The position numbers were made by a program, and so were the translations under genes. Below, piece by piece: positions 40,986 to 49,435 of a stretch of 64,000 bases of DNA. The notes below the pieces were generated by a model. That model saw only the letters and a program-made list of their open reading frames with translations. It did no database searches and was not told the DNA's origin. Origin of the DNA: an uncultured Bacteroidia bacterium. Its GTDB lineage: Bacteria > Bacteroidota > Bacteroidia > Bacteroidales > Prolixibacteraceae. The stretch's first letter is position 1. Each line of letters begins with the position of its first letter. The DNA is taken from positions 1 to 64,000 of the forward strand of contig CAIXZH010000106.1 in NCBI GenBank assembly GCA_903923905.1. Direction: 5' to 3'.

Positions 40986-42080
40986 TTAATTGTTCAATTC
41001 GCTGTAGATCTGGAGGGCTGTCGAAGCAATAACCTGATCCCCTTCATGAACACCTTCACGGAGGTAAGATTTATTGCCCAGCGTGTTTAGTATAACCACC
41101 GGTGTGATATCGGCATTCCCTTTCCCTTTGTAAACCAATACATAATAGCGGCTTCGTTCGTATACCAGCGCCTCATTGGGGACACAAAGTGCATCTACCC
41201 CTTTCTCAGGATTGGATACAATGATACTGGCAAACATTTGCGGCTTCAAGATATAATCGGGGTTCTGTAAAACCACCCTGACTTTAATAACCTTGCTGAC
41301 AGGATCGAGTACATTGAGAATTTTATCCACCTTCCCGGTAAATACCTTTTCAGGGGCCGAGAGTATCCGAACTTCCACATTATCCCCAATATTCACCTGC
41401 TCTACATTGGCTTCATAAACGTTTGCCTGCACCCACACATCCTTCAGATCAGATATTGTGAAAAGGTTAGTCGCGTTATCGGTGCGAACCATCGTATTAT
41501 TTGTAACATTCTTTTGAACAACAAAACCGTGGATCGGTGATTTGATAATATAGTCTCCATTAATGTTGTTCCCATTAATTTTCAGCACCCGCTTTGCCAT
41601 TTCAAGCTGCGATTCAGCCTGGTCATAGTTTACCTGTGCAGCAGTCACATCCAGGGTGGAAGCAAGGCCACTTTTGAAAAGATCATTTGTGGCATCCAGC
41701 AATTTTTTTGTGGCGGTTACATTGGTCTGTGCAATTATCAAACCGTTGCTGTATCCGGCCATTTCACTGCTTTTCACCACGGCCAACACTTCACCCCTGG
41801 TTACGTAGTCTCCAAGCTGAACTTTAACATCCTGCACATTACCACTAACCAGCGAGAATATATTTACCTGTTTATCCTGATTAAAATCAACCATTCCGGT
41901 CAGTTTTATAACATTGACCAGCGGACATCTTTTTACAGTTTCAATAACCAGAGTATGAAGTAGAGAATCGGGGATAACATATTTGGTTTTCTCCTCATGC
42001 CTCGGGCTATTTTCGCCACAACCCTGGAAAATAAAAGCGAGTGAAAATATTAGAATTGCCACGTTAATACTTGATTTCAT
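40986..42080 (-). CDS. Periplasmic adaptor of RND metal efflux (CzcB/CusB type)
   Basis: 364 residues. A lipoprotein-like N-terminus (ILIFSLAFIFQGCGE, lipobox Cys about 21) is followed by a barrel-sandwich/lipoyl half (QVNIFSLVSGNVQDVKVQLG), a helical hairpin (about 115-170), the second lipoyl half (SPIHGFVVQKNV), a beta-barrel (DVWVQANVYEANVEQVNIGD) and a membrane-proximal domain. It bridges the inner-membrane pump and the outer-membrane channel. The long N-terminal metal-binding extension of CusB and the C-terminal CzcB domain are not evident. Confidence 0.9.
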   Translation of the reverse strand: MKSSINVAILIFSLAFIFQGCGENSPRHEEKTKYVIPDSLLHTLVIETVKRCPLVNVIKLTGMVDFNQDKQVNIFSLVSGNVQDVKVQLGDYVTRGEVLAVVKSSEMAGYSNGLIIAQTNVTATKKLLDATNDLFKSGLASTLDVTAAQVNYDQAESQLEMAKRVLKINGNNINGDYIIKSPIHGFVVQKNVTNNTMVRTDNATNLFTISDLKDVWVQANVYEANVEQVNIGDNVEVRILSAPEKVFTGKVDKILNVLDPVSKVIKVRVVLQNPDYILKPQMFASIIVSNPEKGVDALCVPNEALVYERSRYYVLVYKGKGNADITPVVILNTLGNKSYLREGVHEGDQVIASTALQIYSELNN

Positions 42081-42116
42081 TGGGCTATAATTATTTTTTG
42101 AAATTATCCGATTATC

Positions 42117-43406
42117 TTACTTGTTGAAAAAACTGGTGCCTGTCAGGTAATTGAGGTTTTCCAATGCATTCACCTTGTTAAATAGAATTGAATTTAATTG
42201 AACTGAATTTTGCTTGTAGGAATCATAGAAAGTCAGAAAGTTCAGAAGATTGACAATCCTTTTCATGTAATTCTTCAACATTTCATTGGCCAGGGTATCA
42301 AAATTGGATGAAAAGGCGGGGTCAATCTCTTTATAAAGTTTATCTGCATCGATCGCTTTTTGAAATCCGCGGACCACCTGTTCATCCAAAACCTTTTTTG
42401 TAAGCTGTAACTCTGTATTATTATAATCCATCAGAATCCGGGCATTTTTAATATTTCCCTGGTTACGGTTAAAAATAGGAATGGCAATGCCGATATTAAC
42501 GGCATTAAAATTTGTAACGTAACTGCCATGCCTGTCAATGGCAACTCCTGCTGTAAAATCAGGGATTGCCAGTGCTTTCTGCAATGTATAGGTTTGCTTG
42601 CTCAGCAACAAATTGTCTTTTGCAATCTGAAGATCCGTTCGATTCAAATAGGCAGAGTCCAATAACGAATTTAAGCTAGCAGACTGTGGGTCAGTCCTGA
42701 CGACCTTAGGGTCGATAGAGGGAAGCAGGTAATTAGTAGCCGGAACTTGCAGTAATAGTCTTGTCTGACTCTGCAGATCATTGATATTATCAATCAAAGT
42801 CAGGTATTCGTTCTGTAATGAATAGAGTTGAGCCTGGACTAGAACAATATCAGCCTCTGAAACATAACCTTTTCCTTTCACCTGATTATAGGCCGCCACA
42901 ATCATTTTAAAGGAACGAATCTCCTCGTCATAAACTTTGGCTGTTTGCTGAAGGAAGTAAATATTATAAAAATTGCTGTGAAGCGCTAATTTCAAGGTCC
43001 GCAAGAGGTCAGACAAATTGTCTTCGGCAAGTTTATAGTTCGTTTCTGCAATATTGGTCTGTTTTTTAATCTTTCGGGACAATATGATCATTTGCGATAG
43101 CTGGTAAGCCTGTTCTCCATTGGTAAAATCCTGTTCAAACCATTTTTTAGTTTGCGGGTTATAAGCACCCTGCTCAAAGCTGATTTCCGGGTTAGGATAA
43201 AGGCGGGCCTGAATGATAAGCGCCTTAGTCGCATCAACATTATATTTCTGTGCCAGTAACTGGAGGTTTTTAGCAATGAAAATGCGGTCGGCTTCCTGAA
43301 TTGTAATTTTCAGGGTATCCCTATACACACCCTGCCCAACTGACAAAGAGCAACTTAGTATTAAGGGAATAATGACCTGTAGCAATTGTTTTGTGTTCCG
43401 TATCAT
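42117..43406 (-). CDS. Outer-membrane efflux channel (TolC/CzcC type)
   Basis: 429 residues. Signal peptide (LLQVIIPLILSCSLSVGQG), then two outer-membrane-efflux repeats rich in long coiled coils (AQKYNVDATKALIIQARLYP NPEISFEQG early; PIFNRNQGNIKNARILMDYN in the second). Forms the trimeric outer-membrane duct of the RND pump. It is the first gene of a seven-gene minus-strand operon. Confidence 0.9.
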   Translation of the reverse strand: MIRNTKQLLQVIIPLILSCSLSVGQGVYRDTLKITIQEADRIFIAKNLQLLAQKYNVDATKALIIQARLYPNPEISFEQGAYNPQTKKWFEQDFTNGEQAYQLSQMIILSRKIKKQTNIAETNYKLAEDNLSDLLRTLKLALHSNFYNIYFLQQTAKVYDEEIRSFKMIVAAYNQVKGKGYVSEADIVLVQAQLYSLQNEYLTLIDNINDLQSQTRLLLQVPATNYLLPSIDPKVVRTDPQSASLNSLLDSAYLNRTDLQIAKDNLLLSKQTYTLQKALAIPDFTAGVAIDRHGSYVTNFNAVNIGIAIPIFNRNQGNIKNARILMDYNNTELQLTKKVLDEQVVRGFQKAIDADKLYKEIDPAFSSNFDTLANEMLKNYMKRIVNLLNFLTFYDSYKQNSVQLNSILFNKVNALENLNYLTGTSFFNK

Positions 43407-43428
43407 ATTTCTAATTTCTAATCGCGGA

Positions 43429-43436
43429 CAAATGTA
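43429..43436 (-). promoter_or_regulatory. Candidate -7 promoter element of efflux operon
   Basis: The minus strand reads TACATTTG, a perfect -7 element, 22 bases before the channel gene. No good -33 TTTG is found, as expected for a promoter that needs an activator. Confidence 0.55.
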
Positions 43437-43467
43437 AATTCGCGGTCTTAAACAGAAATAAAAAGCA

Positions 43468-43486
43468 GATTAAAATGAGATTAAAA
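43468..43486. promoter_or_regulatory. Candidate response-regulator binding site (direct repeat)
   Basis: GATTAAAA (43468-43475) and GATTAAAA (43479-43486) repeat with an 11-base period, which suits tandem binding of an OmpR-family dimer. The site lies about 30-60 bases upstream of the candidate -7 element of the efflux operon, a usual activator position. The operon encodes its own OmpR-type regulator. Confidence 0.5.
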
Positions 43487-43826
43487 ATTAAAGGATTCGA
43501 AACAACTAAAAGTTACTTGCTTCAGAAGTTAGTTGCAAGATCACTACTTATTCCCAGCTTTGACATTCTGCCAAGTAATTGAACAATTCACATGCTCTAT
43601 AGACCTAATGCTTGGGATTCAGTTAATTTCCCAAGCTGATTCCACCAGTAATCACTTTATTACCAACCTCCTATCCGCAAAAGATCGCCACTCGTCCCAT
43701 TTTTTCACGGATTATACCGTTGACTGGTGATCGTGACGATGCCAACCATAGGATTTAACTAATTTGGAGAGAATTTGAGTGAATAACCGGCTTTTTTAAT
43801 TCCTTTGCAGAATAAAGTGATTAAAT

Positions 43827-45572
43827 ATGGATAAATCCGTTCATTCTCCAAAGAACCGACTCAGTAAGCCGAGTATATTCAATTTGCTTAAACCATATTC
43901 CGGTAAGATCGTTCTGTTAACAATCATGGCGCTTCTTGGGAATGGGATTAACATGTTGATTCCAAAGATTATTGCGCATGGCATTGATGACTTTTCGTTA
44001 AAACATTTTGACATGAAAAGTATCGGTTTTGAATTTATTGCTGCTGCTTCAGCCATTTTTATATTTACTATTTTGCAAAATATTATTCAAACCTATGTTT
44101 CCGAACAAGTGGCAAAAGATTTGCGATCACAACTTTCTGAAAAAATTTCGCGCCAAAGCTATGCTTATGTTCTTAAATCCAACCCATCAAAACTTCTGAC
44201 AAACCTCACTTCCGATATCGATTCCATTAAAATGTTTGTTTCTCAGGCTTTTGTAACCATCGTATCATCAGTTTTTGTTATTATCGGCACTTGTATCCTA
44301 CTCCTTCTTATCAACTGGAAACTGGCATTGGCAGTTATTTTAATAGTTCCTGTAATCAGTTTTGCATTTTTCATTGTTCTGCGAAAAGTCAGGGTATTGT
44401 TTAAGCGGGGGAGAGAAATTATTGATCTTCTGAATAAAATTATTAACGAGAGCATCATGGGTTCCGCCTTGATCCGTGTACTGAACTCTCAGCAGCCAGA
44501 AAGTATGAAATTTCTGGAGACTAATATAGAATCGCGAAATCTCGGACTATCTATTCTGCGACTGTTTGCCACACTGATTCCAACTATTATGTTTGTCGGT
44601 AACCTGGCAGTGATTACTATTCTTGCTCTTGGTGGTCATTTCGTGGTGGCTGGCAGTATGTCACTCGGCAATTTTGCAGCCTTCAACAGTTATATTTTAC
44701 TATTAATCTTCCCGATTCTTATGATCGGATTCATGAGCAGCATCATTGCCCAGGCATCCGCCTCTTATGTAAGGATATATGATGTAATGGAATCTCCTGA
44801 TGAGGTTGAAACCGGAACAATTCAAAGCAAAATCAAAGGTGATATTTGTCTTAAAAATGTCTCCTTATATTATGCAGAGAAACCGGTTCTTAAGAATATT
44901 TCATTTTCAGTACCGGCGGGAAGTAAAACAGCTCTTATCGGTCCCACAGCCGCAGGCAAAAGTCAGTTACTGTATTTGCTTACTAACCTTATTTCTCCAA
45001 GCCAAGGAATTATAGAATTTGATGGTATTGGCGCTGAGAAATATACCAGGGAGCTGTTTCACAGTCAAATAGGAATAGTATTTCAAGAAAGTGTTCTTTT
45101 CAACCTGAGTCTTCGCGAAAATATCGCCTTCAATGATCAGGTTACCGATGAGTCCTTGGAAAAGGCCATTGCGACCGCTGAATTAACCGAATTTATTGAA
45201 TCTCTGCCCAATAAGCTCGAAACAATAGTATCTGAAAGGGGGACATCTCTTTCTGGTGGTCAAAAGCAACGGGTTATGCTTGCACGTGCCCTGGCTGTAA
45301 ATCCAAGGATATTACTTTTGGATGATTTCACCTCCCGGGTTGATAGAAAGACCGAAAACAGAATTCTAGGCAATCTTGTAAGAAACTATCCTGATTTGAC
45401 TCTTATTTCTGTAACTCAAAAGATAGCACCGGTAAAACAATTTGAACAAATCATACTTCTTATGGAAGGTGAGTTGATCGCATCTGGTACCCATAAGGAA
45501 TTAAAGGAAACCTCCCCTGAATATGTTCAAATCTATAGCTCACAACGAAGTACCCATCACTATGAACTATAA
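43827..45572 (+). CDS. ABC exporter half-transporter, degenerate-site subunit
   Basis: 581 residues. Six-helix type I exporter membrane domain (about 20-320) fused to an ATPase. Walker A GPTAAGKSQ (about 372), intact signature LSGGQKQRVMLARAL (about 475), but Walker B is RILLLDDFTSRVD: the catalytic Glu is Asp500. The H-loop also appears replaced (LISVTQKIAP rather than a His). These changes mark the non-hydrolysing site of heterodimeric exporters. Partner gene overlaps its end. Substrate unknown; lipids, peptides or drugs are typical. Confidence 0.9.
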   Translation: MDKSVHSPKNRLSKPSIFNLLKPYSGKIVLLTIMALLGNGINMLIPKIIAHGIDDFSLKHFDMKSIGFEFIAAASAIFIFTILQNIIQTYVSEQVAKDLRSQLSEKISRQSYAYVLKSNPSKLLTNLTSDIDSIKMFVSQAFVTIVSSVFVIIGTCILLLLINWKLALAVILIVPVISFAFFIVLRKVRVLFKRGREIIDLLNKIINESIMGSALIRVLNSQQPESMKFLETNIESRNLGLSILRLFATLIPTIMFVGNLAVITILALGGHFVVAGSMSLGNFAAFNSYILLLIFPILMIGFMSSIIAQASASYVRIYDVMESPDEVETGTIQSKIKGDICLKNVSLYYAEKPVLKNISFSVPAGSKTALIGPTAAGKSQLLYLLTNLISPSQGIIEFDGIGAEKYTRELFHSQIGIVFQESVLFNLSLRENIAFNDQVTDESLEKAIATAELTEFIESLPNKLETIVSERGTSLSGGQKQRVMLARALAVNPRILLLDDFTSRVDRKTENRILGNLVRNYPDLTLISVTQKIAPVKQFEQIILLMEGELIASGTHKELKETSPEYVQIYSSQRSTHHYEL

Positions 45573-47325
45573 TCTAAATCAGGTACAGGAGAATACGGAG
45601 AAAAAAACTTCCAATCTCACATCTCTGGGTAAATTGGTGGCGCTTATTGGTGAAGAGCGCCGAAACCTTATCATTGCATTTGGGGCCATTCTTTTGAATG
45701 CCGTGCTAAGTTTACTTGGGCCTTATTTGATCGGACACACGATTGACACCTATATTCAAACGCGTCAATATCATGGGGTGATGGTGTTCGCAGCTATTCT
45801 GCTGTTACTTTACCTGGTAGCATATATAATAAATTACATCCAGATGCTCATGATGGGCGGCATTGGACAGCGGATGCTCTTTAGTCTGCGCAATGCAGTA
45901 TTTAATAAACTTCAGGAGCTCCCTGTCGACTTCTTCAATCAGAATAAAGCGGGCGATCTTATTTCACGCATTAATAACGACACAGACAAGGTTAACCAGT
46001 TCTTTTCGCAATCATTAATGCAGTTTATTGGGAGTATTTTCACCATGGCAGGGGCAGGGATATTCTTATTAAGTATAAATTTCCGGTTAGGTTTGGCTGC
46101 CCTTTCACCGGCACTACTGGTTTGGATTTTCACTAAAATTATATCACCCTGGGTAAAACGCAAAAATGCAGCCAGCATGAAAAGCACCGGGGGTTTAAGT
46201 GCCGAGATACAGGAGAGTCTTGCCAACTTTAAAGTGATTATTGCCTTTAATCGCCGGGACTATTTTCGTAAACGTTTTGAAGAGGCCAACGGGGAAAATT
46301 ATGCCAAGTCTATCCAGACTGGCATAGCCAATAATATCTTTATGCCGGTATATACCCTGGCAGCCAATATCGGACAGTTAATTGTTTTGCTTTTGGGAAT
46401 TTATCTAATTGTTCAGGGGCAATTTACAATTGGGTTACTGATCAGCTTTATTGCTTATGTGACTAATTTTTACAACCCTTTGAGACAACTTGCGGCTTTA
46501 TGGGCCAACTTTCAGGTGGCATTGGCTGGTTGGGACCGGATTTCTCAGTTATTATCATTGGAAACAAACCTGCATATAATCGGAAATGCCAAGAGTGAAA
46601 CAAGTAAATCATTTCTTCATTTCAGGAATGTTTCATTCAGATATCCGGGAGGAAAAGATGTTTTGCACAAGGTAAACTTCGAACTTGAACGAGGTAAAAC
46701 ATATGCCTTTGTAGGACCGACTGGTGGAGGCAAAACAACTACCGCATCGCTCATTTCAAGATTATACGATACCACCAAAGGGACAATATTGTTAGATAAA
46801 AGGGATATCCGTTCGTATACCCCGGAAGAGCGTAGCCGAAAAATTGGATTTATCCTTCAGGAGCCGTTTCTGTTTTCCGGTACTGTTAGAGACAACATTC
46901 TCTATGGAAATTCCGGATATATGAACTTTTCAGACGAACAACTCTCAGGGGCCATTCTGGAAGCCGGACTTGAGGGCTTAGTAGAACGATTTGATCAGGG
47001 TCTGAACACCCTGGTACAAACAACTGGCGATGGTATTAGCTTAGGACAAAAACAACTCATTGCATTTATCCGGGCTGTTCTTCGGAAACCCGAGTTGTTG
47101 ATTTTGGATGAAGCAACTGCAAATATTGATACGGTTACCGAACAATTACTGGACAATATTCTTAAGAAACTCCCTGAGTCAACCACACAGGTAATCATAG
47201 CCCACCGATTAAATACCATTGAGAATGCTGATGAGATCTTTTTTGTAAACTCGGGAGAGATTATCCCGGCCGGTTCCTTCAACGAAGCGGTTGACATGTT
47301 ACTTCACGGTAAAAATGAATCCTGA
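45562..47325 (+). CDS. ABC exporter half-transporter, catalytic subunit
   Basis: 587 residues from ATG 45562, which overlaps the previous gene by 11 bases (translational coupling). Membrane domain about 30-340; ATPase with Walker A GPTGGGKTTT (about 385), Walker B ELLILDEATANID with the catalytic Glu intact (E517), and an H-loop His in VIIAHRLNTIE. The signature is altered to ISLGQKQ (about 492-498) in place of LSGGQ. Paired with the previous protein this gives one full and one degenerate ATP site, as in TM287/288-type heterodimers. Confidence 0.9.
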   Translation: MNYNLNQVQENTEKKTSNLTSLGKLVALIGEERRNLIIAFGAILLNAVLSLLGPYLIGHTIDTYIQTRQYHGVMVFAAILLLLYLVAYIINYIQMLMMGGIGQRMLFSLRNAVFNKLQELPVDFFNQNKAGDLISRINNDTDKVNQFFSQSLMQFIGSIFTMAGAGIFLLSINFRLGLAALSPALLVWIFTKIISPWVKRKNAASMKSTGGLSAEIQESLANFKVIIAFNRRDYFRKRFEEANGENYAKSIQTGIANNIFMPVYTLAANIGQLIVLLLGIYLIVQGQFTIGLLISFIAYVTNFYNPLRQLAALWANFQVALAGWDRISQLLSLETNLHIIGNAKSETSKSFLHFRNVSFRYPGGKDVLHKVNFELERGKTYAFVGPTGGGKTTTASLISRLYDTTKGTILLDKRDIRSYTPEERSRKIGFILQEPFLFSGTVRDNILYGNSGYMNFSDEQLSGAILEAGLEGLVERFDQGLNTLVQTTGDGISLGQKQLIAFIRAVLRKPELLILDEATANIDTVTEQLLDNILKKLPESTTQVIIAHRLNTIENADEIFFVNSGEIIPAGSFNEAVDMLLHGKNES

Positions 47326-47335
47326 TATCCTCAAT

Positions 47336-47379
47336 AAAGAAGAGCCGCCCCATTGATGTGAGACGGCTACTGATTCTTT
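47336..47379. terminator. Weak terminator between convergent genes
   Basis: AGCCG pairs with CGGCT, and AAAGAA (47336-47341) with TTCTTT (47374-47379) as an outer stem with mismatches. It lies between the exporter (plus) and the ABC-2 permease (minus). Confidence 0.35.
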
Positions 47380-47394
47380 GCTTTTCAAGCATAC

Positions 47395-48453
47395 TTATCT
47401 TGCCCGGATCTCCCTTCTCATGAAAGAGACATAGGACAAAACAAAGCAGAGAACTGTTGCTGCAATAAGACCCGTAACCTGGGGCCAGACGAGTAACAAA
47501 CTCTGTCCAAGCGGCAGCGGCCCAGGAATGGTTCCATAAACCTGCTCCATTGTCAATGGCCCAACGCTTCGAACAGACGGCATTAACAAAGTCGTTGTGG
47601 CCTCACTGAAAAGCTGATTGGGCATTAATCTTAACAAACCTATTTTTAATCCTTCAAATCTGACAATCTGAGATGCTGCAGCGTACTGAGATGGTGCAAA
47701 AAACTTGATAATCAAATTAATTATCATTCTGTAGAATACCGAGAAAAATAGCCAGACTGCAATACCTGCGAGGGCAGAGGTTGCCGGCTGCCTGAAACTA
47801 ACCGAAAACAATAGAGACAAATTCAACCAAAAAGCTACATAAAAGATGCTTAGCACGATAAAAAACACAATTCGCAGAAACTCTTCGGAAGTTGGCGGAA
47901 TCCCTATTGTAATCAATCCAAAACCAATTACCAGAAAACCCAGCGCAAAAAACATAACGCTTATAACGATTAAAGCCGCCAGAAATTTGGCGTTTAGCAA
48001 ATAATCACGATAAATTGGTTGGGAAAGAATACGGCTCAGTGTGCCATTATTTTGTTCCGAGTTTATGGCATCAAATCCAAGGCTTATACCAAGTAGTGGC
48101 CCCAGAAAGCTTATAAAAACAAAAAATGAGGGGAGGGTACCATCAGATATTGTAAACAGTTTCAAAAAGAAAAATGTCCCTTCCGGATCGTTCGGCTTTA
48201 TTGCCTTATCAATGTTCGATAATGCTGTATACATCGAACCAAGGCATGTTAAAGCGATAATTGCAATTAGAATCAGGAAACGAAGGCTTCTCACATGATC
48301 GGCCACCTCTTTTTTTACAATAACCCTGAATGGATGGAGAATTGCATTATCCTCATTGCCGGGTATAAACCTTTTGAAGCCTAAAAAAAGGCCATTTGTT
48401 CTATTAAGCCAGGTTTCATAGAGATTGTGTGGGGGGGGGGTCGGATTATTCAT
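47395..48453 (-). CDS. ABC-2 type transporter permease
   Basis: 352 residues from ATG 48453, which overlaps the ATPase stop (ATGAATAA-type overlap) and follows a GGAGG site. Six membrane helices; family segment FLGPLLGISLGFDAINSEQNNGTLSRILSQP is typical of NosY/ABC-2 permeases. Codons 5-8 contain ten consecutive C on the coding strand, giving a Pro run (NNPTPPPHN); a change in tract length would frameshift the whole protein. Forms a transporter with the upstream ATPase; cargo unknown. Confidence 0.85.
   Translation of the reverse strand: MNNPTPPPHNLYETWLNRTNGLFLGFKRFIPGNEDNAILHPFRVIVKKEVADHVRSLRFLILIAIIALTCLGSMYTALSNIDKAIKPNDPEGTFFFLKLFTISDGTLPSFFVFISFLGPLLGISLGFDAINSEQNNGTLSRILSQPIYRDYLLNAKFLAALIVISVMFFALGFLVIGFGLITIGIPPTSEEFLRIVFFIVLSIFYVAFWLNLSLLFSVSFRQPATSALAGIAVWLFFSVFYRMIINLIIKFFAPSQYAAASQIVRFEGLKIGLLRLMPNQLFSEATTTLLMPSVRSVGPLTMEQVYGTIPGPLPLGQSLLLVWPQVTGLIAATVLCFVLSYVSFMRREIRAR
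48431..48440. repeat. Homopolymer of ten G (C on coding strand)
   Basis: Ten identical bases 13 bases into the permease gene. This is a possible slipped-strand (phase variation) site and also a spot prone to sequencing error. Its present length keeps the frame open. Confidence 0.85.
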
Positions 48454-49432
48454 GATTTTCGCCTCCTTCGAAATAGCGGTAGTAAATATCATTGAGTCCA
48501 TATTCTTTCTTATTCAGATAGTTTAATCCAGCACCAGATTCAATAATTGCCCGTGCAATTTCATGCGTAGCATCGTGCGCACAAGCGATTTGATAAAAAT
48601 CCTCTTTAGGATTGACCGCAGAGATCCCTCCAATTTTTCTCAAAACCATCATTACCCGGTCTGATGAAGTGCTTAGAGCAGATTGATCAGATGAACCAGG
48701 GTCAAGCATCGAGAAACCGACCTCAATAACAAATGGACTTTGGGCAAATAGTTTCTTCGACAAGGTTTGGATATCGCCTTCGGCAATCAATTTACCGGAG
48801 ATAAATAATCCTACTCTATCGCAAACCTGCTGAACATGATGCAGATCGTGTGATGAAAAAAGGACAGTAAGACCGTCTTCTCTGCACAGATCAACGATTA
48901 AGTCCAGGAACTCACGCACTCCGGTGGGATCCAGACCTAATGTAGGTTCATCCAGAATAATTACCTCGGGGTTTTTGACCAATACGTCTGCCAGTCCAAG
49001 TCGCTGCAGCATTCCGCGCGAATATTTACCGGTGCTTTTTTCAGACGAGGATGACAAACCTACCCTATCCAAAAGCTGCATTACCTTGAGTTTTGCTTCC
49101 TTACCGGAAAGTTGGTTTAACCGGGCGGTAAACATCAGATTTTCAAAACCACTCCGGTTATAATAAAATCCGACGTCTTCAGGTAAATAACCAACCCGGC
49201 TTTTTACCGCAATTGGATTAGTTGTCGGATCAATCCCGCAAACCCAGGCTGATCCTGATGTCGGCTCTGTTAATCCAAGCAACATAAGGATCGTGGTTGA
49301 CTTGCCAGCCCCGTTTGGTCCAAGCAAGCCAAATATTTCACCTTTCCGCACGCTTAGATTGAGATTATTGACTGCTGTAAATGATCCATACCGTTTGGTA
49401 AGATCAACCAGTTCGATAATATTACCGTCCAC
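48446..49432 (-). CDS. ABC transporter ATP-binding protein (CcmA/NosF type)
   Basis: 328 residues. Walker A LLGPNGAGKST (about 35-45), Q-loop, signature YSRGMLQRLGLADVL, Walker B EVIILDEPTLGLDP and an H-loop in LFSSHDLHHVQ; the C-terminal 100 residues form a regulatory extension. Starts at GTG 49432, supported by GGAGGT 6-11 bases upstream. Encoded between a NEW3 protein (3 bases upstream) and the permease, a grouping that recurs in bacteria and suggests the NEW3 protein is the extracytoplasmic part of this transporter. Confidence 0.88.
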   Translation of the reverse strand: MDGNIIELVDLTKRYGSFTAVNNLNLSVRKGEIFGLLGPNGAGKSTTILMLLGLTEPTSGSAWVCGIDPTTNPIAVKSRVGYLPEDVGFYYNRSGFENLMFTARLNQLSGKEAKLKVMQLLDRVGLSSSSEKSTGKYSRGMLQRLGLADVLVKNPEVIILDEPTLGLDPTGVREFLDLIVDLCREDGLTVLFSSHDLHHVQQVCDRVGLFISGKLIAEGDIQTLSKKLFAQSPFVIEVGFSMLDPGSSDQSALSTSSDRVMMVLRKIGGISAVNPKEDFYQIACAHDATHEIARAIIESGAGLNYLNKKEYGLNDIYYRYFEGGENHE

Positions 49433-49435
49433 GGA

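Larger units (their letters stand above)
43407..43826. other. Divergent control region between efflux and ABC exporter operons
   Basis: 420 bases with no intact gene. The left part holds the -7 element and direct repeats for the efflux operon. The right part has TTTG (43774-43777) and TTCCTTTG (43800-43807), one base off a -7 element and with a 22-base spacer, a weak promoter candidate for the exporter. A 65-codon open frame at 43533-43730 has no protein-like character and is not called. Confidence 0.45.

Noticed and set aside
43533-43730. 65-codon open frame in the divergent control region
   Set aside because: No start site, no coding character, and it lies in a region expected to be regulatory.
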